Notes under the pieces: generated by a model
Databases searched by the model: none
Told to the model about the DNA's origin: nothing
What the model saw: the letters and a program-made list of their open reading frames with translations, nothing else
Position numbers and translations under genes: made by a program
Part shown: in pieces, positions 17,580 through 26,467 of the stretch
How positions within the stretch are numbered: position 1 is the first letter of the stretch
Layout of the letters: every line of letters starts with the position of its first letter
Source of the DNA: UBA2040 sp963977135
GTDB lineage: Bacteria; Bacteroidota; Bacteroidia; Flavobacteriales_D; Crocinitomicaceae
Assembly (NCBI GenBank): GCA_963977135.1
Contig: CAXBNN010000005.1
Coordinates: 62,001-126,000 of the forward strand
Reading direction: 5' to 3'
Length of the DNA stretch: 64,000 nt

Positions 17580-18427
17580 ATGAAGTCATTTTCCATTGTT
17601 ATTCTTTTTGTTTGTAGTCAGACCGTTTTTGGACAACAAGAACCCTTAACATCCCAGTTTTGGAACCACTATTCAATTTTCAACCCAGCAATGACTGGAT
17701 TAAATTACAAGCATCTGTTACCTATCGTGATCAATGGAGTGGGTTTAACGGAAATCCACGGTCGTTTTTAGGTAATTACGGAACTTTGTTGAAAGGAAAA
17801 CACGGACTAGGCTTGTCATTTATTGCACAAGAAATCGGTATTCAGAAACTACAAAATGTTGTTCTGAATTATAGCTACCGAATGAAAATAAAGGGAAGTG
17901 AAGAGCATTTTTTCACGGCGGGAATAGGCGCTGGTATGGGCATGACCTACTTCGATTATTCCACAGTTTCTCAAATTGTTGATCCATATCTAATTTCAGG
18001 TAGAACAACTTTTCCTAGAATTAATTTGGGTTTAACTTACCATTGGAATAAATTAACTGTCGGACTTAGTTCAACACAAGTTAATGCAAACCCAGGTGCT
18101 TCAGGAAACTACAGGCCAGAAACTCACTTCTTCGGAATGGCGGAATACACAATTGATATTTCTAATTCGTTTATAGTTTTACCCCGAGTTATGTATCGAA
18201 CAGATGGAAATGTGCAGACAGCAGAAATGAATCTTATGGCGACATACTTGAAAAAATATTCGCTGGGTTTCGGTTTGAGAAATACCAATGCATACAGTTT
18301 CTCAGCACAAATTGATTTAAAAGAAAAATTTAGAATTGGCTATGCTTATGAAGTAACCAACAGCAAGCTGAATAATGGAATTCTAAATCCAACACATGAG
18401 TTTGTTTTGGGCTTTCTTTTGAAATAA
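17580..18427 (+). pseudogene. PorP/SprF-family membrane protein, broken by a frameshift
   Basis: PorP/SprF proteins are outer-membrane barrels linked to T9SS cargo and gliding adhesins. Frame 1 (ATG at 17580) gives a signal peptide (cut after VFGQ), then the family motif LTSQFWNHYSIFNPAMTG; the rest (ASVTYRDQWSGFNGNP, barrel strands to the end at 18427) is in another frame. The break is at 17709-17715. Inserting a second copy of the 7-mer AAGCATC there restores one frame and yields the expected family sequence NYKHQASVTYR. So a 7-bp tandem duplication appears to have contracted to one copy. This may be a real mutation, a phase-variable switch or a sequence error. Downstream of the break there is no other damage. 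Confidence is high for the family and moderate for real inactivation. Confidence 0.82.
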
Positions 18428-18440
18428 GAGCATAGCTTTT

Positions 18441-20723
18441 CTAACGAATCAAACTCGCCCTATACAATTTCAAATCTTCCCAACTCACCTCATCACCAGC
18501 TTGTTCCTTCAACTCTGAAAGTGATTTTGCTTCTTCAATGTTTACTTTGTCGTCAAGCAATTCTAAGAGTTCAGGGGATAAAATAGCATCAACTTCTATT
18601 TTCTCTTGAAGAATCAATTTTTCAAAGTGGCTATAGATTGTTTTTGTTGTGAATTTGCGTTTACTAGCAATTTGAGGTAATGTCATACCTTCTAGGAACA
18701 AGGCAAGAGTTTGATCATAAGTCGAAATTTTCTCTTCTTTTTTAACTTTTTTCTTTTGGGTTTCAGTTGATCGAATGAAAACATCATCATTGAATTCCTC
18801 AGGAGCCGAGAACATGTCGCCTTTTTTGGTAAGCTCAGACTTAACCGTTTCGATTTTAGCCAATCGATAGTTCCGAATTTCATCTCTTTGGAATGTTTCT
18901 TTGTTCAATACCCTGTCGAAAACATGTGCTTCAACTATCAACAAACATTTTTTCAATTGAATAATAGTTTTAAAAAGCGCCTCTTCTAAATCTTGAATTT
19001 CATCTATTTGGGCTTTTGTCTTTTTTATTCTGCTTAATTCTCCGAGCTTTTTCAACACACTTGTGTAAACTGTGTCCAGAATTGGCAGAAAATAGTTTAG
19101 AGCGGCTTCCGTGCGTTCTAGCAGCCGTTCTTTGTTTAGTTTTTCCTCCGAAAACAACACAGCCAATTGATTTCTAAATTTTCTTGATGGCTCCAAGGTG
19201 TTTTGGATGTTTTGAGATTGCAAAGTTACCCAAGTTTGACTTTTAATTTTCTCAGATTTTGGTGCAAGTCCTAAATAGCTTTTTTCATGAGAACTCCATT
19301 TCGCTGCCATTTCAACCCAATCAAAAGTTGCGTTGAGTTGTGAGTATAGAAAATTATTCTTTGCTACATCCAAGTACTTCGGCAATTGATCCATATTATC
19401 GCCCTGAGTGGAAAACTGAATTATCTTCTCGTCATTGTGCAAACCATTCATGGAAATAGGAGAGAGGAGCACTAAACCATCTAAACTTCGCAAGCGCGAT
19501 AAAGCAACATACGCTTGGCCAGGGGCGAAAACTTTTGAAACTTCTAGAACGGCTTTATCAAAAGTTAAACCTTGGCTTTTGTGAACGGTAATTGCCCAAG
19601 CTAGTTTTAATGGAAATTGTACGAATGTTCCCATTACGTCTTCTTCAATTTCTCCGGTATTTGGGTTTGAGGTGTATTTGATATTTTCCCATTCGTATCT
19701 TTCTAGGTTAATGATTGTTTTGTCTTCAACACATTCTACCTCAATTTCATCAATATCGAGTTTGGTAACGATACCCATTTTCCCGTTGTAGAATTTCTTT
19801 TCTTGAGCCAAATCATTTTTAATGAACATTACTTGGGCGCCAATTTTCAATTCTAAAACTTCGTCTAATGGAAATTGAAACGGTGGGAATTCATCACTTA
19901 TTTCAGCTTTGAATTCAAAGGATTTGCCTTTAAGTTCTGCTAATGCATTTGCATTCATTTCATCTGCCTTGGCATTATGGGTCGTTAGTGTAATGTATCC
20001 ATCATGCTTTGTTGGGTCAAATTCAGGTTGAACGTGTTTGTTAAGAAGGTTTACATCTTCTTCTGTAAGTCTATTATTTCGAAGGTTGTTAAGTACACGA
20101 ATAAAATCCTCGTTTTGCTGACGATAAATTTTACTTAATTCAATGTACATGGGTGGTTTTTCCTGTACGACTAAGGAATTAAAAAAGTGAATTCCCGCAT
20201 AATATTTATGTAAAATAGACCATTCTTGAGGTTTTATAACGGGGGGTAATTGAAATAAATCACCGATAAACAAAACTTGAACGCCGCCATAAGGTTCATT
20301 TTTACCTCTAACATTTCTTAAGGACCAATCAATTGCATCTAACAAATCTGCGCGCAACATACTCACCTCATCTATAATAAGCAATTCCATATTTTGAATG
20401 ATTTGCTTACGTTGTTTATTCATTGTGAAATGACGCATCAAAGATTTCTTTGACTCCATTTTTACTGAGCCATTTACGTGAAATTCTTCTTCAAAATCGG
20501 GAATAAATCCAGCAAATGGCAATTGAAAAAAGGAATGAATAGTTACCCCTCCAGCATTCAAAGCGGCAATTCCGGTAGGAGCAACAATTACAGTTTGTTT
20601 ATACGTTGATTCAACGATGTGTCTTAGAAAAGTAGTTTTTCCCGTTCCAGCCTTACCAGTAAGAAAGATTGGGTAGTTGGTTTGATTAATAAATTTTTCT
20701 GCAAATTCGTTTGCTTCGTTCAT
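18441..20723 (-). CDS. Pif1-like superfamily 1 helicase with C-terminal helix-turn-helix
   Basis: DNA helicase of 760 aa. Walker A GKAGTGKTT (residues 23-31), Walker B LLIIDEVSML near 115, and the Pif1/RecD2 motif AWAITVHKSQGLTFD in the second RecA-like half, then AYVALSRLRS. After the helicase core (about 1-430) comes a helical region and, at about 665-715, a helix-turn-helix (ASKRKFTTKTIYSHFEKL), of the kind also found at the end of RecQ-type helicases. Proteins of this architecture are common in Bacteroidota and their role (recombination, replication fork or G-quadruplex processing) is inferred from Pif1. It is convergent with the PorP/SprF gene. Confidence 0.9.
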   Translation of the reverse strand: MNEANEFAEKFINQTNYPIFLTGKAGTGKTTFLRHIVESTYKQTVIVAPTGIAALNAGGVTIHSFFQLPFAGFIPDFEEEFHVNGSVKMESKKSLMRHFTMNKQRKQIIQNMELLIIDEVSMLRADLLDAIDWSLRNVRGKNEPYGGVQVLFIGDLFQLPPVIKPQEWSILHKYYAGIHFFNSLVVQEKPPMYIELSKIYRQQNEDFIRVLNNLRNNRLTEEDVNLLNKHVQPEFDPTKHDGYITLTTHNAKADEMNANALAELKGKSFEFKAEISDEFPPFQFPLDEVLELKIGAQVMFIKNDLAQEKKFYNGKMGIVTKLDIDEIEVECVEDKTIINLERYEWENIKYTSNPNTGEIEEDVMGTFVQFPLKLAWAITVHKSQGLTFDKAVLEVSKVFAPGQAYVALSRLRSLDGLVLLSPISMNGLHNDEKIIQFSTQGDNMDQLPKYLDVAKNNFLYSQLNATFDWVEMAAKWSSHEKSYLGLAPKSEKIKSQTWVTLQSQNIQNTLEPSRKFRNQLAVLFSEEKLNKERLLERTEAALNYFLPILDTVYTSVLKKLGELSRIKKTKAQIDEIQDLEEALFKTIIQLKKCLLIVEAHVFDRVLNKETFQRDEIRNYRLAKIETVKSELTKKGDMFSAPEEFNDDVFIRSTETQKKKVKKEEKISTYDQTLALFLEGMTLPQIASKRKFTTKTIYSHFEKLILQEKIEVDAILSPELLELLDDKVNIEEAKSLSELKEQAGDEVSWEDLKLYRASLIR

Positions 20724-20875
20724 TGGTGTTTTTCTGAATTCTTATTTAAGATAGCGAAAAAGTTGAATTCAAATTCAAATTAAGGAAGAAAAGAATTGCC
20801 TATTTTGACTAAAGGGTCAAAGCTAAGGGCATATTTGAAAACTAGGTTTATTTTACTTTATAAAAGATTTAATTG

Positions 20876-21577
20876 TTACAATTCGCACGTAAGACTAAAT
20901 TGACCCCCAACAGAATAATTGAATTGCTGAATCGGGGCATCTGAAAGAGCCGTTATGGAATATCTTAGAATTGGCTCGAACCTTAATTGCATTGTTTCAT
21001 TCAGTGAATAACCAACACCGACGTTTAGTAGAAATGAGAAAGCAATCCTATTTGGAAGGAGAAGTGCTGGTGCATTTTTTTCTTTTGATTTGGATCCGTC
21101 ATTATACTTAATTCTTGTTTTTTCAGTACTGTTTAATAGAATGTTGGGCGAGGCACCAATTGAAGAATACACAATAAATTTTTCCATGTTTATGAATTTG
21201 TAATTGATGCGAAAAGGGAGTTCTAAAAAATAATAATTGTATTTGGTATTTGCTGTACCAATAACAAAGGCAATGGCATCTGTAGCAGGCACATTTTTAA
21301 ATTTATGAGTTTGTTTGGAAAACTGTAAGCCAAGTTCGAGCTCAAAATCTTCAAGTATGGAATATCTACCAAAAACGCCTGTGTTGAAGCCCAACCCAGG
21401 ATGCTCATACTCTTCTCGAGAAATTACTAAATATTCAATGTCCTTGGAATATCTTAACGTTCTATAGCTATAGTTGGGCGATAGGCTGAATCCATAGATC
21501 AATTTCTTTTTTGTTGACTCTTGAGTTAGCCCTAGTAGGGGCAGAAGTAATATTAATAGTAGGGTTGTAGTTTTCAT
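20876..21577 (-). CDS. Outer-membrane beta-barrel protein (PorT-like family)
   Basis: 233 aa with a signal peptide (cut after LGLTQ) and alternating amphipathic strands ending in a barrel-type C-terminus (GGQFSLTCEL). Features such as LELPFRINYKF and GVGYSLNETMQLRFEPILRYS are usual for eight-stranded outer-membrane barrels annotated porin family or PorT. The specific role is unknown. It has no close operon partner. Confidence 0.8.
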   Translation of the reverse strand: MKTTTLLLILLLPLLGLTQESTKKKLIYGFSLSPNYSYRTLRYSKDIEYLVISREEYEHPGLGFNTGVFGRYSILEDFELELGLQFSKQTHKFKNVPATDAIAFVIGTANTKYNYYFLELPFRINYKFINMEKFIVYSSIGASPNILLNSTEKTRIKYNDGSKSKEKNAPALLLPNRIAFSFLLNVGVGYSLNETMQLRFEPILRYSITALSDAPIQQFNYSVGGQFSLTCEL

Positions 21578-21730
21578 TATCTGGGTAATTAGTAGTGTCC
21601 TCTGATATACTGTGATGAAGAATAAAAGGTTACATTAAAGTTATGTTATCGGTAAAAAACGGCTTGGCTCGAATCTTATTCCGTTGATTTTTCTATAAAA
21701 CTTTTTTAAAGTTAGAAAATAAATAAATAA

Positions 21731-21762
21731 AAAAACCCATCAATATTATTTGATGGGTTTTT
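21731..21762 (-). terminator. Terminator of the yceD-accC operon
   Basis: Perfect 13-bp stem AAAAACCCATCAA / TTGATGGGTTTTT around a 6-nt loop, 18 nt past the accC stop. The T-run on the minus strand fits termination of accC transcripts. Confidence 0.85.
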
Positions 21763-21779
21763 ATTTTTTTAAGGTTGAA

Positions 21780-23114
21780 CTAATACTCGAACGTCTCCAT
21801 GAACTTCGTAGTGAAGTTACCTGTGTTGAAGTCTTCGTTCTCCATTAATTTGATATGGAAAGGAATGGTTGTTTTTATTCCTTCAATAATGTATTCTCCT
21901 AATGCACGTTTCATTTTCAAAATTGCTTCGTCGCGTGTTCTAGCAACAACAATCAATTTAGAAATCATTGAATCGTAATAAGGAGGAATTGTATACCCAG
22001 CATGAACGTGAGAATCTATTCGAACTCCGTGTCCACCTGGACAGTGATAATCCGTAATTTTTCCTGGTGATGGTCGGAAATCATGGTCTGGATCTTCTGC
22101 ATTGATACGACATTGGATAGAGTGCATTTGAGGGTAATAATTTTTACCTGAAATTTTCTCACCTGCTGCCAATTTGATTTGTTCTTTTATTAAATCGAAA
22201 TTGATCACTTCTTCTGTAATCGTGTGCTCCACCTGAATACGAGTGTTCATTTCCATGAAATAGAAATTACGGTGTTTGTCTACTAAAAACTCTACCGTTC
22301 CAACTCCTTCATAATTAACTGCTTTGGCTGCTATAATAGCGGCCTCACCCATTTTTTCACGAAGTTCATCTGTCATAAATGGAGAAGGTGTTTCTTCTAC
22401 CAATTTCTGGTGACGACGTTGTATCGAACAATCTCTTTCAGATAAATGACATGCATTTCCGAATTTATCACCCGCAATTTGAATCTCGATATGACGAGGT
22501 TCTTCAATGTATTTTTCCATGTACAAACCGTCGTTTCCGAAGGCTGCAGCAGATTCTTGTCTAGCAGAATCCCAAAGTGCTTCTAAATCTTCTTCTTTCC
22601 AAACAATACGCATCCCTTTCCCACCACCACCGGCAGTAGCTTTCATAATAACAGGATATTTTATTTCTTTCGCTTGTTTTTTAGCGTCAGCAACATCTTT
22701 TAAAAGTCCTTTCGAACCTGGAATACATGGTACGCCAGCTTTTATCATCGTTGCTTTTGCAGAAGCTTTATCTCCCATTCCAGCAATTTGTTCTGGTGTA
22801 GCACCGATGAACTTAATGTTGTGCTCTTGGCATACTTTAGAAAATTTCTCATTCTCTGAAAGGAAACCATATCCTGGGTGAATTGCGTCTGCATTTGTAA
22901 TTTCTGCCGCTGCAATAATATTTGGTATAGACAAATAAGAATTCGCACTCTGCGGTGGTCCGATACAAACAGCTTCGTCAGCAAAGCGAACGGGTAAACT
23001 GTCTTTATCTGCTGTAGAATATACAGCGACAGTTTTAATGCCCATTTCTTTACACGTACGAATTACACGCAAGGCTATTTCTCCTCTATTGGCTATCAAT
23101 ATTTTTTTAAACAT
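21780..23114 (-). CDS. accC: Biotin carboxylase subunit of acetyl-CoA carboxylase
   Basis: ATP-grasp enzyme that carboxylates the biotin of AccB, the first half-reaction of malonyl-CoA synthesis. 444 aa, full length. Starts MFKKILIANRGEIALRVIRT; has IHPGYGFLSEN, the ATP-binding loop KATAGGGGKGMR (about 159-170), and the catalytic EMNTRIQVEH motif. It is the last gene of the operon, 51 nt after accB, and is followed by a strong terminator. The carboxyltransferase genes accA and accD are not in the window. Confidence 0.97.
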   Translation of the reverse strand: MFKKILIANRGEIALRVIRTCKEMGIKTVAVYSTADKDSLPVRFADEAVCIGPPQSANSYLSIPNIIAAAEITNADAIHPGYGFLSENEKFSKVCQEHNIKFIGATPEQIAGMGDKASAKATMIKAGVPCIPGSKGLLKDVADAKKQAKEIKYPVIMKATAGGGGKGMRIVWKEEDLEALWDSARQESAAAFGNDGLYMEKYIEEPRHIEIQIAGDKFGNACHLSERDCSIQRRHQKLVEETPSPFMTDELREKMGEAAIIAAKAVNYEGVGTVEFLVDKHRNFYFMEMNTRIQVEHTITEEVINFDLIKEQIKLAAGEKISGKNYYPQMHSIQCRINAEDPDHDFRPSPGKITDYHCPGGHGVRIDSHVHAGYTIPPYYDSMISKLIVVARTRDEAILKMKRALGEYIIEGIKTTIPFHIKLMENEDFNTGNFTTKFMETFEY

Positions 23115-23165
23115 GCCTTAATTTTTTGAATTATCTAATGGGTTTTTGGAATCTCAAATGAGTGC

Positions 23166-23633
23166 TTAAGCAGGCTCAACTAAGAACAAAGGTTGATCGT
23201 ATTCAACAGGCGAAGCATCGTCTACCAAAACTTTCACGATTTTTCCACTAATCTCAGCTTCAATTTCGTTGAATAATTTCATAGCCTCAATGATGCATAC
23301 AGTCATACCATTTGAAATGCTGTCTCCAACATTCACGAATACGTCTTTGTCTGGACCTGCAGAACGATAGAATGTTCCAATCATTGGAGACTTAACAGTG
23401 ATCAATTTAGAATCATCTGCCGCTGGAGCTGCCGCTGCCGCAGCCACTGGAGCTGGTGCCGCCGCTAATTGAGGAGCCGCTGGAGCTTGAACGTAAATCG
23501 GTTGGCTATCACCACCCTTTTGTTTGATCTCACTTTTGATAATAATTTTGAAATCTTTCTTTTCGATTTCTACCTCGCTCACTTGCGTTTTTGATACGAA
23601 TTTGATGAGGTCTTGTATTTCTTGAATATTCAT
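23166..23633 (-). CDS. accB: Biotin carboxyl carrier protein of acetyl-CoA carboxylase
   Basis: 155-aa carrier that takes carboxybiotin from AccC to the carboxyltransferase. N-terminal helical domain (1-40), Ala/Pro-rich linker (about 48-75), and the C-terminal biotinyl domain with the modified lysine K119 in EAMKL. It lies between fabH (44 nt) and accC (51 nt) on the minus strand. Confidence 0.96.
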   Translation of the reverse strand: MNIQEIQDLIKFVSKTQVSEVEIEKKDFKIIIKSEIKQKGGDSQPIYVQAPAAPQLAAAPAPVAAAAAAPAADDSKLITVKSPMIGTFYRSAGPDKDVFVNVGDSISNGMTVCIIEAMKLFNEIEAEISGKIVKVLVDDASPVEYDQPLFLVEPA

Positions 23634-23677
23634 TTTAGCGATTTTTAAAGCGTTTAAATGTACTAATAATTATCAAT

Positions 23678-24661
23678 CTAGTAGGCCCATTTTAAATAAA
23701 TGGCACCCCAAGTAAATCCACCTCCAAAGGCAGATAAAATTATATTGTCACCTTTTTTCAATTGTGATTCGTAATCCCACAAACAAAGTGGAAGTGTTCC
23801 TGCTGTTGTATTTCCGTATTTTTGAATGTTAATCATTACCTTCTCAGGAGGTAAACCCATTCTATTCGCCGTAGCATCGATGATTCGTAAGTTCGCTTGA
23901 TGAGGAACCAACCAATCAACATCTTCGCTAGTCAAGTTGTTTTTTTCCATGATTGCCGCAGAAACGTCAGCCATATTTGTTACCGCAAATTTGAATACTT
24001 GTTTGCCTTCTTGTTTCACGAAGTGCAGTCTTTGGTCAACTGTTTCGTGACTCGCTGGATTAACTGCTCCTCCAGCTGGCTGAACTAAATAATCAACCCC
24101 TGAACCGTCCGAGTGTAGCATGAAATCTTGGATTCCCATACCTTCTTCATTTGGTTCCAATAAAACAGCTCCGGCTCCATCACCGAAAATAACACAAGTC
24201 GTTCGGTCTTCATAATCAACTATTGACGACATCATATCGGCGCCAACTACGATTACTTTTTTGTAACGACCAGTTTCTATGAATTGAGCTGCGGTTGTCA
24301 AAGCATATAAAAACCCTGAACAAGCTGCATTTACATCAAAACTCCACGCGTTCTTGATTCCACATTTGTTAGTAACCAAATTGGCACAACTCGGGAAAGG
24401 GTAATCTGCAGTCACTGTTGCAACGATTAATAAATCAATGTCTAATGGATCTATGCTTTTTTTCTTTAACAAACCATCTACTGCTCGCGCTGCCATGTCT
24501 GACGTATAACCGTCTTTCATGATTCTTCTTTCCTTAATACCTGTTCGGGATTGTATCCATTCGTCAGAAGTATCTACAATAGTTGACATTTCTTCATTGG
24601 TCATCACATAGTCAGGTAAATAACCTTGAACACCAGTAATTGCTGCAGTAATTTTCGCCAT
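23678..24661 (-). CDS. fabH: 3-oxoacyl-ACP synthase III
   Basis: Condenses an acyl-CoA primer with malonyl-ACP to start fatty acid synthesis. 327 aa from the ATG at 24661, which is 1 nt after the plsX stop; the upstream in-frame ATG at 24679 would overlap plsX and precede the family's normal start. Catalytic triad: Cys 114 in DVNAACSGF, His in VPHQAN (about 251) and Asn in KYGNTTAGT (about 281). Substrate range (straight or branched primer) cannot be read from the sequence. Confidence 0.96.
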   Translation of the reverse strand: MAKITAAITGVQGYLPDYVMTNEEMSTIVDTSDEWIQSRTGIKERRIMKDGYTSDMAARAVDGLLKKKSIDPLDIDLLIVATVTADYPFPSCANLVTNKCGIKNAWSFDVNAACSGFLYALTTAAQFIETGRYKKVIVVGADMMSSIVDYEDRTTCVIFGDGAGAVLLEPNEEGMGIQDFMLHSDGSGVDYLVQPAGGAVNPASHETVDQRLHFVKQEGKQVFKFAVTNMADVSAAIMEKNNLTSEDVDWLVPHQANLRIIDATANRMGLPPEKVMINIQKYGNTTAGTLPLCLWDYESQLKKGDNIILSAFGGGFTWGAIYLKWAY

Positions 24662-24662
24662 A

Positions 24663-25604
24663 TTATTTAAATGCTTCATTTATTTTTGAGGCCAACCCTG
24701 ATTTGGCAACTTCATAAGCATGTTTTACCATGTTTTTGACAGCGATATCGTTTGAAATCCCGTGTCCAATAATCACATTCCCTTTGATGCCCAAGATAGG
24801 AGTTCCTCCGTAATTTTCATAGTTATAACGGTCAAAATAATCATCTTGAAGTCCTCTTTTTTGCATCAGCGTGTAAATTCCCTCTGCTTGTTTAAGGACT
24901 ACATTGCCAATGAAACCGTCACATACAACAACATCAGCATGACCGTCGAATGCTGCTCTACTTTCGATATTACCAATAAAGTTAATGCTTGATTCTTCAC
25001 GCAATAATTTATTCGTCGCAACCGTCAATAAATTCCCTTTCGAGTCTTCTTCGCCAATATTCAGCAATGCAATTCTAGGATTTTCAATATTCAAGACATT
25101 TTTAGCGTAAATATTACCGAGTAAAGCGAATTGCACCAAGTTTTCTGGTTTGCAATCCGTTACGGAACCAACATCTAGTAAAATACCTTGTGCACCGTTA
25201 AGCTGCGGTAAAGCACCTGTTATGCATGGTCGAGAAATGCCTTCTACAACACCTAATTTGAACATTCCGCCAACTAGCATTGCTCCAGTATTACCCGTGC
25301 TTGCAAAAGCGTTTAATTCTTTTTTGGCTAATAATTCAAATCCAACAGCAATACTACTATTTGGTTTTGAGGGAATTGCTTTGGTGGGGTGATCGTGCAT
25401 GGTTATGCAATCAGGAGCGTGAACGATTTCAAAATCATCGACGTTTGCTCCCAAAGCATAAAGGCCACCTAAGATTTGCTCTTGGTCGCCTAAAAGTACT
25501 ATTTTACAATCCTGAGGAAGTTCTTTTTTGGCTAAAACTGCCCCAGCGATGTTCGCATCAGGAGCAAAATCACCGCCCAATATATCTAGTCCGATCTTCA
25601 TCAA
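24663..25604 (-). CDS. plsX: Phosphate acyltransferase PlsX
   Basis: Makes acyl-phosphate from acyl-ACP for phospholipid synthesis; peripheral membrane protein. 313 aa, full length. The N-terminus IGLDILGGDFAPDANIAGA and the central GNTGAMLVGG and DVVVCDGFIGNVVLK segments are family hallmarks. It follows rpmF by 21 nt and is nearly fused in translation to fabH (1-nt gap), the usual bacterial pairing. Confidence 0.96.
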   Translation of the reverse strand: MMKIGLDILGGDFAPDANIAGAVLAKKELPQDCKIVLLGDQEQILGGLYALGANVDDFEIVHAPDCITMHDHPTKAIPSKPNSSIAVGFELLAKKELNAFASTGNTGAMLVGGMFKLGVVEGISRPCITGALPQLNGAQGILLDVGSVTDCKPENLVQFALLGNIYAKNVLNIENPRIALLNIGEEDSKGNLLTVATNKLLREESSINFIGNIESRAAFDGHADVVVCDGFIGNVVLKQAEGIYTLMQKRGLQDDYFDRYNYENYGGTPILGIKGNVIIGHGISNDIAVKNMVKHAYEVAKSGLASKINEAFK

Positions 25605-25625
25605 GAAGAAGTTTAGTTAAACAGC

Positions 25626-25817
25626 TTAAGCTGCTACTTCTTTCTCCGCTACTACTCTTCCTTTGTAGTACAATTTACCTTCATGCCAATGAGCATGGTG
25701 AAACAAATGCGGCTGACCCGTTGTTGGACAAGTTGCAATATTATCTGCTACTGCTTTTACGTGGGTTCTTCTTTTATCTCGTCTAGTTTTCGAGATTTTG
25801 CGTTTTGGATGTGCCAT
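25626..25817 (-). CDS. rpmF: Ribosomal protein L32
   Basis: 63-aa basic protein of the large subunit. MAHPKRKISKTRRDKRRTH is the standard L32 start. Only one Cys (CPTTGQPH) remains of the four-Cys zinc ribbon, so this is the zinc-free form. It sits between yceD and plsX, an arrangement conserved in many bacteria. Confidence 0.97.
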   Translation of the reverse strand: MAHPKRKISKTRRDKRRTHVKAVADNIATCPTTGQPHLFHHAHWHEGKLYYKGRVVAEKEVAA

Positions 25818-25839
25818 TTTTCTTGTTTATATAAAGTTC

Positions 25840-26379
25840 TTAATTCAAATCTTTTAATATATCCCAAACGGAACGAGAATCTTCATCATCGTCGTCGTCA
25901 TCGATATCTTCATCGTCGTCGTTGAGATTCACTGTGTACTTTTCCATCGTCGCCATCATTTCCTCGTTACATTCTCCTTTTGGGTGAACGATTTTTCCTG
26001 GAAGTGAAACGATAATGAATTCGTAAATGAAACTCTTAACGTCTATTTCGTGTTCGTCTGGATGCAGTACAGTCAAGGTTTCATCTTCGGATTCTTCATG
26101 TCCGAATTTGAAAATTTGTTTGTAGTCTGCGTCCAAGTTCAACTTTAGAGGATCCATACATCGATCGCAAGTGGTTGTTACTTCACCTTCGATAAAAAAT
26201 TCTACGATTAACATCGTTTCCTTTTTATCCAAGATTATTTTCACTTGCAAATCAGCATCTTCTATTGCTGAATATTCATACTCTTCAAAGAACGATTTCT
26301 CAATTTCGTAAGCATAATCGTGTTTGCCTATTTTTAATCCTGCGAAGGAAATTGCAAAGGGACGTTTCAAACTGCTCAC
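25840..26379 (-). CDS. yceD: DUF177 / YceD family protein (23S rRNA accumulation)
   Basis: 179 aa. DUF177 proteins affect 23S rRNA accumulation and are almost always beside rpmF, as here (22 nt). The family Cys pair is in TTCDRCMDPLKL, and a second conserved Cys in the KGECNEEM segment. The C-terminus has a strongly acidic run of Asp/Glu (about residues 153-167), encoded by a GATGAC-like simple repeat (about 25883-25921). It is the first gene of the yceD-rpmF-plsX-fabH-accB-accC operon. Confidence 0.92.
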   Translation of the reverse strand: MSSLKRPFAISFAGLKIGKHDYAYEIEKSFFEEYEYSAIEDADLQVKIILDKKETMLIVEFFIEGEVTTTCDRCMDPLKLNLDADYKQIFKFGHEESEDETLTVLHPDEHEIDVKSFIYEFIIVSLPGKIVHPKGECNEEMMATMEKYTVNLNDDDEDIDDDDDDEDSRSVWDILKDLN

Positions 26380-26399
26380 TTTATTGAAAAATTGGAGGG

Positions 26400-26407
26400 C
26401 AAAGGTA
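26400..26407 (-). promoter_or_regulatory. Promoter -7 box of the yceD-accC operon
   Basis: On the minus strand TACCTTTG followed by C, a full TAnnTTTGC match, 20 nt before the yceD ATG. A TTG (26424-26426) lies 16 nt upstream, a slightly short -33 spacing. Confidence 0.5.
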
Positions 26408-26467
26408 ATATTTTAATTCTAAACAACCGAAAAGCATCACTTTTTTTTTGAAGTCTTTTAAAACACA

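Noticed and set aside
25280..25786. 168-codon plus-strand frame over plsX and rpmF
   Set aside because: Opposite to two certain genes; low-complexity Leu-rich product.
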